Shown here: positions 38,422-50,500 of the stretch, in pieces | How positions within the stretch are numbered: the stretch's first letter is position 1 | Layout: every line of letters starts with the position of its first letter | Assembly: GCF_009870125.1 (NCBI RefSeq) | Contig: NC_046683.1 | Span: forward strand, 10,602,001-10,666,000 | DNA length: 64,000 nucleotides | From: Drosophila pseudoobscura | Lineage: Eukaryota > Arthropoda > Insecta > Diptera > Drosophilidae | Direction of reading: 5' to 3' | Program-made: the position numbers and the translations under genes | Notes under the pieces: generated by a model | Told to the model about the DNA's origin: nothing | The model's database searches: none | What the model saw: the letters and a program-made list of their open reading frames with translations, nothing else

Positions 38422-41400
38422 TTGCAACTGTTGCTGCTGCATGGAGGTGTTGGACGAGGCCGACGACTCGCTGGACAGCAGCGAAACGGTGTCGCTGAAG
38501 GCCGAATCATTGTCCGGCGATTCGGTGCGTGGCTCTCGGTGCGTGACCACGCCCAGCGTGATGCCCATGGTTATGTTTGTGGGCGGCTGATGAGGCATCA
38601 TCATCATGCCGCCAGCCATCACCGAGGAGGCGATGGATCCGCCCGATCCAGTAGATCCACCCAATGGCCCCGCACCACCCTCGGATATGCCCGAAGACGA
38701 GCAGGTGCTCACATCCGCAGAGATGCTGCTGTTTGTGCGCGAATGGGAGCGCGATGAGGCAGCCGAGGACATAATCGAGGGCGGCATCATCACTGTGGTG
38801 GCGGCGGCTACTCCTCCCCCTCCTCCTCCTCCAGGAGCATGTCCTGCAATCGATGCTCCTGTTCCCGTTCCCGTTCCCGATGCTGATCCAGCGCCAGGCA
38901 GAAACGATGCCTCGCCATAGCTTATCTGCGCCTCCAGCAGGCTCAGCTCCCCCAAGATCTGATCCAGTTCGGACTCCTGTGTGTCCTCCAGGTTGGCCAT
39001 GGAGATGCGGTACGTGTGCGACTGCGACTGTTGCCTGGTGGCAGCCTCCTCCTCCGCCGTCGTCGTCGTCGTCGTCGTCGTCTTCGTTAGGGGACGGTCG
39101 CTGTTCTTTCGCAGTTTGACGCCGCCAGTGCCAGCACCAGCGCCGCCTACAACTACACCACCAACTCCACAATCCCCGCCACCAGCACAGCCCGTGCTTG
39201 TCGTCGCTCCTCCTCCGCCGCCGGCACTGCCGCCAACCAAGATTCCCCTGAGGTTTATCTGCAAATGCAAAAAGGAAACGATGGATCAATAAATGGAATC
39301 GAGACAGGCGAGGGTGCATGCTCAAGGGTGTCTGAGCGGGATAGAGGTACTTCCGGTGCGAGATTGGAGATGGGATAAGCGGGGTAGCAATGGGAGCTGG
39401 AGAGTGACAGAGATCTCTACTTTCCACTGCACTCCCGCACCACTTCACCTGTGATACCGCACTGACTCAAGTTTTGTGCCCCAAGCCCCTTAGCCCCCCA
39501 CAAAGGACGAAGATCTGGGTAAGCTAAAGCCGCAGAATCATAGAGAATGAGCGCCGAATCTGAATCAGATGGGATTACAATTAAAGCCGCTCTCGCTCTC
39601 TCTCTTCCACACACAACTTTCGTCGTGCAATGTGTGCATCCTCTGGCGGAGCATAAATGCCTCTCCGTTTCATTGATGATTATGTATGATTTCCAGGGTA
39701 TCCCCGGGAGTGTCCAAAGTGCAAAAATGTAATCACATTCGCTCATTTTTGCTGCCTTCTGGTTTTCGTGTGTGTCTGTGTGTGTGTGTGTGTGTGTGGT
39801 ACGTGCCACAGATGTGCGTCCGCTGTGCCAGGCCGCACGCGATTACCGATTACCGATTGCCGCCAATTGCTGTTGCAGCTGTGCGCGACCCCCTCCCCTC
39901 CCCCCTCTCCCCCCGCAAGCTCCATCAGCTGGAATCCAAAACACGTTACACATTTCCGTTTGGCAGCAGCAAAAAATGGCCAATGCTGTTGTGGCGACAA
40001 TCAAAAGCCGATCCCCATGCCATAATAAGCCCCGCATCGGCATTGCTGATAGTTGCGACAGCTTATATATATATATGTATTTTTTTTATCGGCTTTGGGG
40101 CGGCTCTCGGGGAGCCCTGCAGCAGTAGCAAGTGTTAAGTAATTTTCCAAGGCACAAGTCACGTACTAAAGCGACAAAGAAGTCGCTAACAGACTGAAGG
40201 GAGGGGCACAGAGACGAAGAGACTCTGGCAATCGGCCAGAAACAGCAGAGAAACAAAGAGTGGAGGATAGGCAGAATAGAGAGAGGAAAACCCATCAATA
40301 AACTGTGACAAGAAGAAAACGCCATGCATCATCGCGGTTTAAGTAAAAAAGAAAAAACCCTAACGGTACGAGGTACCCCACAAAAAAACCGATAAAAAGT
40401 ATTGCAAGTCGCGGCCACCCGACAGACGGTAGATACTGTGGCACTCTATTTTCCATATACATTAGAGACACACATCATCCAAGGCTGGAGTGATCTCCAG
40501 AGGAGCTCCCCCTCCTTTGAGAGCATTGGCAGCACTGTGCAGCGGCGTCAGGCACACGCAATGCATGTTGTTTTTGACATTCACTGTCACTCTTCGATTA
40601 TCCTTTCCATCTGCCTGCCTTCCAGCACTTGAATCCATCAAAGACACTCTTCTAATCGATGGGATTACCTTCCCGAAAGCAAAGACCATGCAAAGCCTTT
40701 CTGTGGCTATAGTTGAACGATTTACGATGCAAACGGAGTAAATATGAGAGCATCTGCAACGACTGATGGCCAACTGGTAACTGGTTGCCAGTCTCCCCGG
40801 TCTCTAATGGGCTTTTCAACGCTCCGTTGAATGACTCATTGGATTGGTGGGCAGGGGGGGTGGGCTGTGAAAAAGGTTTTTATTATTGGGGTTTATTATT
40901 GCTTTGGTTTTTTTATTGTTGTTGTTGTTTTTGGGGGGTAATTGGCACTTGAGTGACAGACAGACAGACAGACAAAATAAAAGACACTCAAAATACGGAC
41001 CCATCATCACAATCCGAATGAAGGGCAGGGGCAGGGGCAGATTTTGGGGATGGTGCGTGTCTGAGCAGAGATCTCTCTCTCTGCTCTCTCGCCCAAAGTT
41101 CAATGACAGTTGCATCTACAAATAAAAAAATTCTAATTGAGAGAGAGAGAGGAAGAGAGAGTCGCAGACCCCCCAGAAACGCGCACAGCATTCAATATTC
41201 ATTTGTTGTAAATATTTGCATAGGTCCAGCGCTACAGAGAGAGACACACACATCGTGTGTCCACTCTGTGGGTCGCCACGCGGCGGCTCCTTCTTGCAAC
41301 AAAATGCCAACACAAACAGAGAGGAGAAAGAGAGATGCAGATGCAGATGCACTTTCAACAACAACGACAACATCAACCAAAAGGCAAAGCAAAGAAAAAC

Positions 41401-44400
41401 TATTAGTGCACTCGGAGAAAAATAGCATATTAAAAATTAAATTAAAATGGAAAAATAAGAGTGGTGTCAAATTAATAGAATTCATTTTTGGATTAAAAAA
41501 AAAAATGGTTTTTTAAAATGGCATATTAAAAACTAAATTTAAATTTAAAAATAATAATTGGTCTCAAATTAATAGAATTCATTTTTGGTTACAAAAAAAA
41601 AGGTTCTTTAATTTTTAAAATAAATAAAATATATTTAACTTTTAGGAAATATAATAAAAATATATTTTTTCTAGTTACGAAATAAGCGCATATCACATAT
41701 TTTCATATTTAAATAAAAACAATTTTTCCTTTTTTTACTATCGATTGGCATACGGTTTTTTTTCGCCGAGTGTATATTTTTTCAAGATCATTCAAGGTCT
41801 GTGTGTAATAGGTAAAGTCTCCTCCCTCTGCTGCTGCTGCAGTTCAATAATCTCCAGACCGCGTATCGGTTTTCTTTGGCTCGCCTTGAAAAACACACAT
41901 GGAACGGGGCGAGAGGGGAACGGGACAGATCAATGCTAGATCAATATAGAAACATGATTTCCATGATAAACCAATTATAACCTCAGACCAACGACGATAA
42001 TTGTAGAGCCAGAAGGCTGCCATGCTATACAAAGAATTCAAACGGAATTAAAGCCTCACTTCGTATGGCTTCATTCCAGTTCCAGTTCCAGTTCCACTTG
42101 AAAGCGAATGAGACAAAGGCCATGCGGCTATGGGGCCATGGGGCCACGGGGCCATGGAGCTTCCTGCCACACACAGTAGCTGGCTTTGGACCTGGCCCAA
42201 TCATGGTCGAATCTTGTTTTGAAAGAGCATAAGGCCCGACTTTTATTGATTTGCTGTATAAATTTCCCATAAGCGAACGGAAAAATTCGTTAAACGATTT
42301 GGGATGAATGGAATATAATATGCGATGGGAAATAGGAAATCTAATATTAAATGAACCAAATTAATTGATTACAATACGATACGATTATTATTATTATTTC
42401 TATTTGTATTATTGTTGTATTATTATTTTTATAAATATTATTGTTAATATTAGTAATAATATTATTTCTATTATTAACATTATTACTTTTTGTATTATAA
42501 TTATTATTTATATCATTTTTATTTATAATATTTTTTATTTTTATTATTATTTATTTTTTTTTTTAATTTTTTTTTGTTATTATTTTTTATTTTTATCATT
42601 GCTTTTTTAATTTGTATTATTATGTATTACTTTATTACTATTTTTTGTACTATTATTATTATTTTTTGTATTATTATTTTTTTGTTATATTATTTTATAT
42701 TCTTTAATTTTTTTATATTTTCTTATATTTCTTTTTATATTTTTGTATAATTTTTTTAATTTATATCATTATTTTTATAATTTTTAGTATTATTTATTAC
42801 TTTATTATTATTATTAATTATTTAAGTAGTTTTCTACTTTATGTTTTTCAATTGCCAGTCACCCGTGAACGTCGTATGTATGTCATGTGTATGTGTATGT
42901 GTATGTGTACACATGTATGTGCCTGTGTTAATGGAACTGTTGCTGTGCTGTGCTATGCTCTGCTCTGCTCTGCTGCATTATGTACATTTAGTTGTAAGGC
43001 AACAATTAGAAAAACACTCCCCATGACATGACCTACTCAACAAAATGTTGCATGTTCCGGTACCATTCCCCAGCGGGATTTTCCGTATAGTCATGGCTAC
43101 GGAAACGGCTACGGCTGCGGCTACAGCTCTGAAGATGGGCATGGGCATGGGCAGGGGTATGAGGGTAATGGTTGAAAGCTTCAAGTGTAATTACTTTTAC
43201 TTTACTTTACTCTACTCTACTTTATTATAATAATCATAATATTCCCAACAATTAACTAAAAGTGAGCGCCAACGACGTCATCACTTGCACCTGTGTGGGG
43301 AGAGAGGGGGGGAGGGGGGCGAGGAGGCAAGAAATGGAAAATGGGAGTGGGTCTTGGTCTGGGTCTGTGCCCTCGAAAAAGCATTATGAATATATTTTCA
43401 TGTTTGTGGACATTTACAGCCACTTCCGTCGTCAATTAATAAAAACAACAAACGCAACGCCCAAAAAAAATAACACACAAAAAACAAGGAAATGAGAAAA
43501 TACAAAGTTGGCTTTCGAGCGGGAGTGTTGCGACTCGAATGATACCCAAAAATCAGGAATAAAGTGGCGAAGACTGAGTGGGTGATCAACCAGGGGAGAT
43601 ACCCTCTACTCGGATGGTGGCAAGCCATCAGTATCGTGGGGCTCGATCAACCAGGAAATGTATGTAGTCCTCTACAAATCTTAAAAAAAAAGACAAAAGG
43701 GAAGTCCCTCCACGGATTCTACATTTCGGGCAGATCCCGAATTCTAATAACATTCTGTACACATTTTTCTATGGCTTGAGATTTAGCCCAATCGATGAAC
43801 ACACAATATACCCTCTACCCGTGGCCATAGCGAGTTTACAGGGTATCCTTCTCCCACGAGAAAAGCCACCACAAGAATGGACAACAAAATGGTTTTTCGC
43901 CAAAAGAGAAGCGACCGCAACAACAACAGAAAAGAACAATCAACTAAATTAATTCATTAAATTTAACTTTTAATGATCCCCACACACACGCACGAGGAGG
44001 AGGGCCTGCCTTATAGAGAGGGTCCCGCTCCTTTTGCGAATGTCCCCCCCCCCCAAATGCTCGTAAAAATGTTGCAAATTTTGGTTATACAGAATTTATA
44101 ATGCTCATGAGTATTCATATAACATACAGCCATCCACAAGTACACATGTTTCATCCACCATTTCCATGGGGGCCTTCAAAGAAGTCGAGTTTTGGTCTTC
44201 TGTGGTTTCTGGTTTGCTTTTTTATTCGGTCTGTGGTTCGTTAAGCAGCCTAATTGGTGTGTGAGGAGGAGGCGCTACACGCCAGCAAGCACCACATTTA
44301 AAGAAGTTCGGAGTTCAAGGCAAGAGTCCGGGGGGGTCAGTGCAGGGCAGTGCAGCGGAAGGGAGTACTCAACCGAAATCTATTCGGCACCTACTATTTA

Positions 44401-47374
44401 TTATTTATTATTTATTTATGTATCTTGAATTTAATAATGTATACCAATCGCTTTCCACCAAGAGTGGAAAAAAACAAAATATTTGAATTATTATTCTATT
44501 TTTTTTTAGAAAAGGCTTTGTATTTAAACAAAAAATAATAAAAAAAAATACAAAAAAAAATGTGTGCTATCAAGGTCGAAGAATTTGTAGGGGGATATTA
44601 TTTGGTTCAATTATCAGTGCAGGTTTCTAGGGTAGAGGTCCTCTTAGAACACCCTGTTGAGCAGGTCGACGGGGTGTATTCTGGAATCTTGTTCTCGGAA
44701 GACGCCTCGCCAGTACATTAGGGTGGCTTCTGAGCTTATAATTATGGTTCCTCGTTTGATTATATTTAAAAAAAATATATATTTCACAGCAGGAAATTAA
44801 TACACAATGTCTAATTTAAAAAAAAAAATACATTTCATAATTAAATTAAATATTTTAATATTAAAAAGTTATTTTATTATTTTGGTGAGGACTTTTCAAT
44901 ATGTACATTTGAATTGTGTTTAAATTAAAGTGCATTTTTAATAATTATATTTTATAACTCTATTGATTCTATTCTACTCGTAAAGAGGGGATATGTCTCG
45001 CCATTTCTCTCCGATTGTCAGATGGGAAGGCTTATAAAGATTTTTTGAACATCTCCTTAATACCTTTTTCGTTGCTCGAGACCGAAACTCATCGAAAATC
45101 CATCAAGGAAGCAGAAAGGCGGAGAAAGGAGTAGAAAAACTCATTAAATCCACACACGCGCGAGCGATGCGTCCCCTAAAAGAAAAAACATCTGTTCCGT
45201 ACTTTAAGACAGAGCGAAACCCTTAAGAACCCTTGCGAGAAAGGAAATCTGGTATCCTCCTTCTCCTTTATACTTCGCTCCCTCTCCCTCTCCCTCTCCC
45301 TCTCTCTCTCTCTCTCGCTCTCGGGCGGCGCGCGTGCAATGCGGCAAATGACGCGTGTCGTGTCCTCCGAAGCAGCTGCCCCTCGAACAATAAATCGGAG
45401 ATCCGAGATCTTATTTTTTTTCGGGGTTTCGGGGTTAAAATTGCACCTGCCGCCGCCTGTTTTTCAAACACAATGCAAAGTGAGAGAAACGGCAGGGGAA
45501 GGAGACAGGGAAGACAAAGACAGAGATGGAGAAGGAGAAGGAGAAGGAGACGGAGAAGGAGAGGTGAGGGAGAACTAAAAATGGTTAATGACGTTCATTC
45601 GATTCTGTTTTGTCTGGTTTGTCCTCCCCTCTGACGTTGTCGCTGTCGCCGACTCACGCACGTCTCCCCCCCCCCCCCCCTCCCCTGCACTCCACACTCC
45701 ACCACTCTGCTGATTATGAGATCAAGATAAGCGACAGCCTCGTCTCGTCTCCCCTCTCTCTCTCTTTCTGGCCTTTCCTCGGTTTCTTGTCGTGTCATGC
45801 GAACAGATGCATTTTCAAGCATATCCTCTCTCAATCTCCCACCATCCTTCAGCGGTGGTTGTGACCCTTATGGGCGTGGTCCCTTGACTGACTATTCCAT
45901 TGCTGCAGGCTACGCGACAAGAGCAGTGTACGTACACTGAGAGAAAACCAAATACATTACGTTCCATTCGGCAGCAGGCCTGCCTTCCACCATTCCCCCA
46001 CTCACACCGCTCACCACCGTTCCATTCCATCCATTCCATTACTTTTTATTCAGTTTCATGCCACCTAGGGTCACATCTTTATTTCCATTCCCTAACTTTC
46101 CGCCACTATTCCTAACCACCGTTCCACTCCATTATTGTTACATTGGTTTCTAGCCAAAGCTTTCTCTCCATTGATTTCTCTCAGTGCAGGACTGGTAACT
46201 TGAGACATTCTCTTCCTTTTTTTGGCTCTGGTGTGCGTCTTTTAGGGGTTGCAGGCCGTGAGATCGTTTGGCCCGGCGGGACTGCTTAACCCTGCTTAAC
46301 CCTGCTTCTGTTTCGACGACATCAATCACTTGTTGCTGCCCCTGGCAGTGCAGCAGGCAGTCTTTTGGGTTTCTTCGTTGGGTCCCCCATTCGAGCATTT
46401 GTTATATTTCTCATTTCTTCTGGGTTCCCATTATAAATCATCAAAACATATGATTACACGCTTCCCGTACGCTACTATTTCTCCGCCCCATCCTCCTCCC
46501 CCTCTACCATGTCGTTCTCCCCCTTTTGACAAATTTTTTATTGCCGCTCAATCAAAAGAAAAAGAAAAAAAATGTAATGTAAAAAGGGGTTCCATTCGGG
46601 TTGGTATATGGTTTTGGCGAGGGGTGCGGGGAATACATTTGGGAATGAAAATAAAGGGAAAGGGAATAGGAAAGTAGCTGCCAAATGCTAATTTCGCCGA
46701 TTGTTCTATAAACAATATTGCACTATAATTATAGAAACGATAATTCATCAGCTAATTGGAAGCGAAATTCCATTTTGGAATGGAAATGGAAATGAAAATG
46801 GGTATGGAAACAACCCACACAAGATTCCGTTCCCGTCCGTTCTGGAACAGATCGTTTCGTATAAACGAAATCAATTAGGAATGGAATGCGGAACAACAAA
46901 ATGTGGCTGCTAAATACCGTCTATAAATTATATTAAATATCTAGTCTATATACATCAGTATATATATATATATCTCCACAACTGATGTGTGTGTGTGTGT
47001 GTTTGTGTAACATTTAAATTGTTGAAAAGTTTATTGCGGCTTCAATTAGCAAAAAATAAATAAAAAATATTGAGTGGCTGGGGGAACGGAATGGGAATGA
47101 AATCCGCGCATGGTATCATTTCCAGTGTGTGGTGTAAATGGGAACTGAAACAGAGCGTAAATGGAACGCAGTGGCAATGAAATGTGAAAATAATGTAATG
47201 AAATGAAACGGAAACGGAAATGGTACCGGATCCTTGGAACGTTTGAATGGAAATCAAACTGGAAACAGGGAAAACTGATTTAAAGTGCAACCCAAAAGAC
47301 AGTTGCCTGTTCTCGGCCCACAGTTCATCCCGAATGCATTTTCTTGTATGTATGTATGTGCATCCATGTTTTCT

Positions 47375-47405
<31 letters not shown>

Positions 47406-47480
47406 TGGCAAAATGCAATCTATTAGCAAAATTGGGTCACTGCACGCCCACTTGGTAACACAGAGACAGACAGCCAGACA

Positions 47481-47518
<38 letters not shown>

Positions 47519-50500
47519 GTACTCTCCCGTTTCAACCACATCCGAGTAGACCCTGGTCTGCTCTCGAAACTGATCCGTTCCGTTCCGTTCCGTTCTCCTC
47601 TCCGATCGGATCCGACCGCCAATCCAAAGCCAAATCCGAATCCGAACCGCAGGCAGCGTCAGCGGCTCGTGTTTAAATATAATTTACAAATTGTAACAGA
47701 CGCCCACAGGGGACACGCCACAAGACGATCCGCGGACGATAGCGCAAGGAGCGAGAGAGAGAGAGAGAATATGGTAGGAAAAGTCATGGCAAGAAAGAGG
47801 GCAACAAAAACCACAACTAAAAATACGATCGAAATACAACTATTTTGCGCTAATTTTGAAACGAAGACGAGAAGACGCGACCCGACGACCCACAAGAAAG
47901 AGGAAGCTCCAATGGCAAGAAAGAGACCCCCTGGCTACCGAATCACAGATACCCTACAGCTGCATACCCTCACTGGCATGATCTTTGAAGAGTAACATAA
48001 CATCCATCCTAGAGTCAAGTACTGACCGATTACAGGAGTATCAATATGTGCCCCCCTCCGCTCCCACAACAGCATTCCGTTCAAAAATAATGCACAGGGT
48101 CAACCGAGAGCCGAGAGAGCGGACAACATAATGGAATAAGGGGAAGGAGAAGCAAAGAACCGTTCAGCCGATAGACAGATAGCAGAAGCAGAAGCAGCAT
48201 AAATTGACAAGGGGAAAGGGGCCCAACGAGAGGGAGAAACGAAACGAGAGAGTTGACGATTGAACGCACAGGGAAACGCAACGAGGGAGTGCGAGCGAGG
48301 GGAGGGGGCGTCAGAGCGAAACGGAGCGGAGCGTCGCGACGAGTCGTGTGAAGCAACAAGGCCCCCAAGTACATAATTTCGAAATGAATATGGCGACAAA
48401 AGAATTTTAAATATGTACACGCGTATGCATGTTGTAAAAGTGTATGTATATATGTATGCCTGTGCGTATGTGTGCGTGTCGTACATTATTTTTCCTCCAT
48501 TTTCGGTTCCTAAACGGAAACAAGCGATAATAAAATATTTACAGCTACAACAACAGCAGCAGCAGCAGCACTACGCCACTTCCAGCAAGCAGTGCTGCTC
48601 ACATGTAAAAAGGGACAAAAAAGCAATAAGCAAAGCAAAGCACAATCAAAGGCACCAAAGCGTGTAATAAGAGAATCATAAAATTTATAGCAAAAACACC
48701 AAGAACTTGGATAACGAAAAAAGCAAAAACAACAAAAAAAAAGAAGAACCGCAAGAACTCAACTCAGCTTCAATAATGCACACCGGCAGCGACGTCAAAG
48801 CTGTGCTAAAATGTCTGCATGTGTGCGTGCGTGTTTGTGTGTGTCGGGGGAGGAAGCTGCGCTGCATTGATTCTGCTCTGCCTCTGCTATGCTGTTCTGT
48901 TCTGCTCTGCTGCCGGCAAAATGCCGCTCGACACAAAGCACAGTGGATCGTGTCATGGCCTTGAGTGGGCGAAAAACAAAAATGATTTTGATTGCCACCG
49001 ATTGCGTATGCAGAGATTTACGAAACGAAACATGTGTAGAGCAAGCGATGTACTACATATATGTACACATATACATACATACATATGTACATATATTTAA
49101 TTGCAACACAGAATCTATTTCCATGGGTACACTTCTTGGTCAAGTGGTTTTTTGTGTGTTTCCAACCAATGCACCTAATCTAGTTGAAAACTTTTTACTT
49201 TTCAGAATTCAGTATATCACCCATTGTGCGGTGTCTAGCGCAAGCTTTTCACTTTTATTTTTTGTTTGTTTTGTTTTGCCCACGAGAGACAGAAGTCTAG
49301 TTCTCGCTTTACAATATTTCCGGTATCCATTAGATCAATCACTGCCGTTTCCACGAATTTCCTTCTTAGTCACACTGTGCAAAATGCACGAACGAACGCA
49401 GTAGTCCCCCCTCCCCCACCGCCCGCAATCGGAGCGAGTGTTGGAGTGAGACAGTATGACAGATCTGCAATTACAAACTGTTCCGCGTGTGTTCGTGTGT
49501 GTGCGTGTGTGTGTGGGTGCGTGTGAAAGGGTAAATGGTACAAATGTGCGTATGCTGTTCATTCGTGTGTGTGTGTATAGTGGCAATGTAATTAAAAAGA
49601 GTTGAGCAAATATTTGACGAACGTGCAGAAGCAATTAAAAGCAGTGGGACGACGAGGAAAGGACCCCGACCGACATCATCGGCCAAAGGAGTCACAAAGT
49701 TTTAGTCGAGTCAGCGATGCGGGTGGGTGAGTGACGGGGGGTGGGTGCAGCCGGATGATGACGCACATACGAGTCGCCGTATTAGCCGGCAAAGAGCCAA
49801 AATAACAGCAAACCAGCAGACGGGTGGGGGACAGTGGAAACAAAAATGCTGAATGGAGGAAAACAAAAAAAAACTACTACTGCATATGTACTACGAAGGA
49901 GTCTGTGGTATAGGGAAAGATAAGGCACAGAAACTGAAGACCAAGTAAACAGTAATAAAAGCTGATTCCCCCCACAACCTGCCATACGCTTCTTCCCTTT
50001 ATCACTTTCCGTTCCTTCCCCTCCCGCATTTCGATTGAACATTAAAGCAAATAAACTTCTGTCGATGCAGATGCGGCACAGCACCCCACCACTCCCGAGG
50101 CAAAAACAAAACCGAAAACGCATTAACATTAACTGCCAAAAGCAAAAACAAACAAATCTCCTCCACTCGGCCGCTGTCTCTGCCGGCACTAGCTTTGCGT
50201 TTTATTCTCGTCAAAAAACAGTGCTTTCCAGCAAAGGGGGGGCGGCGGGGGGGTGTTCGTGTGTATGGTGTGGGCCAGCTGGACGGTGGTATTTGTGTCT
50301 GTTATTCCTCTTACCACTTCGATCGTTTACGTCCCGCTGTTGCTTCTGCTCTCTGCTCCCTTTTATCCACTTCTTCCACTTTTCTCAATTAACAAAAGGC
50401 ACTTTTAATTATTGCTTCATTTACCCCACAAATGCTTCACTTCTATATACACATACAATATGTACATATGTATGTACACAACAGTTATGTTGTTGCAAGG

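Noticed and set aside
38507..39448. 313-codon minus-strand frame
   Set aside because: Alternative frame of pico exon 2; the RA-domain frame is the real one.
42365..42610. 81-codon I/Y/F-rich frame
   Set aside because: Translation of the AT-rich block, not a membrane protein gene.
47669..47995. 108-codon basic plus-strand frame
   Set aside because: Non-ATG start and arginine/lysine-rich translation of a purine-rich stretch; no supporting signals.
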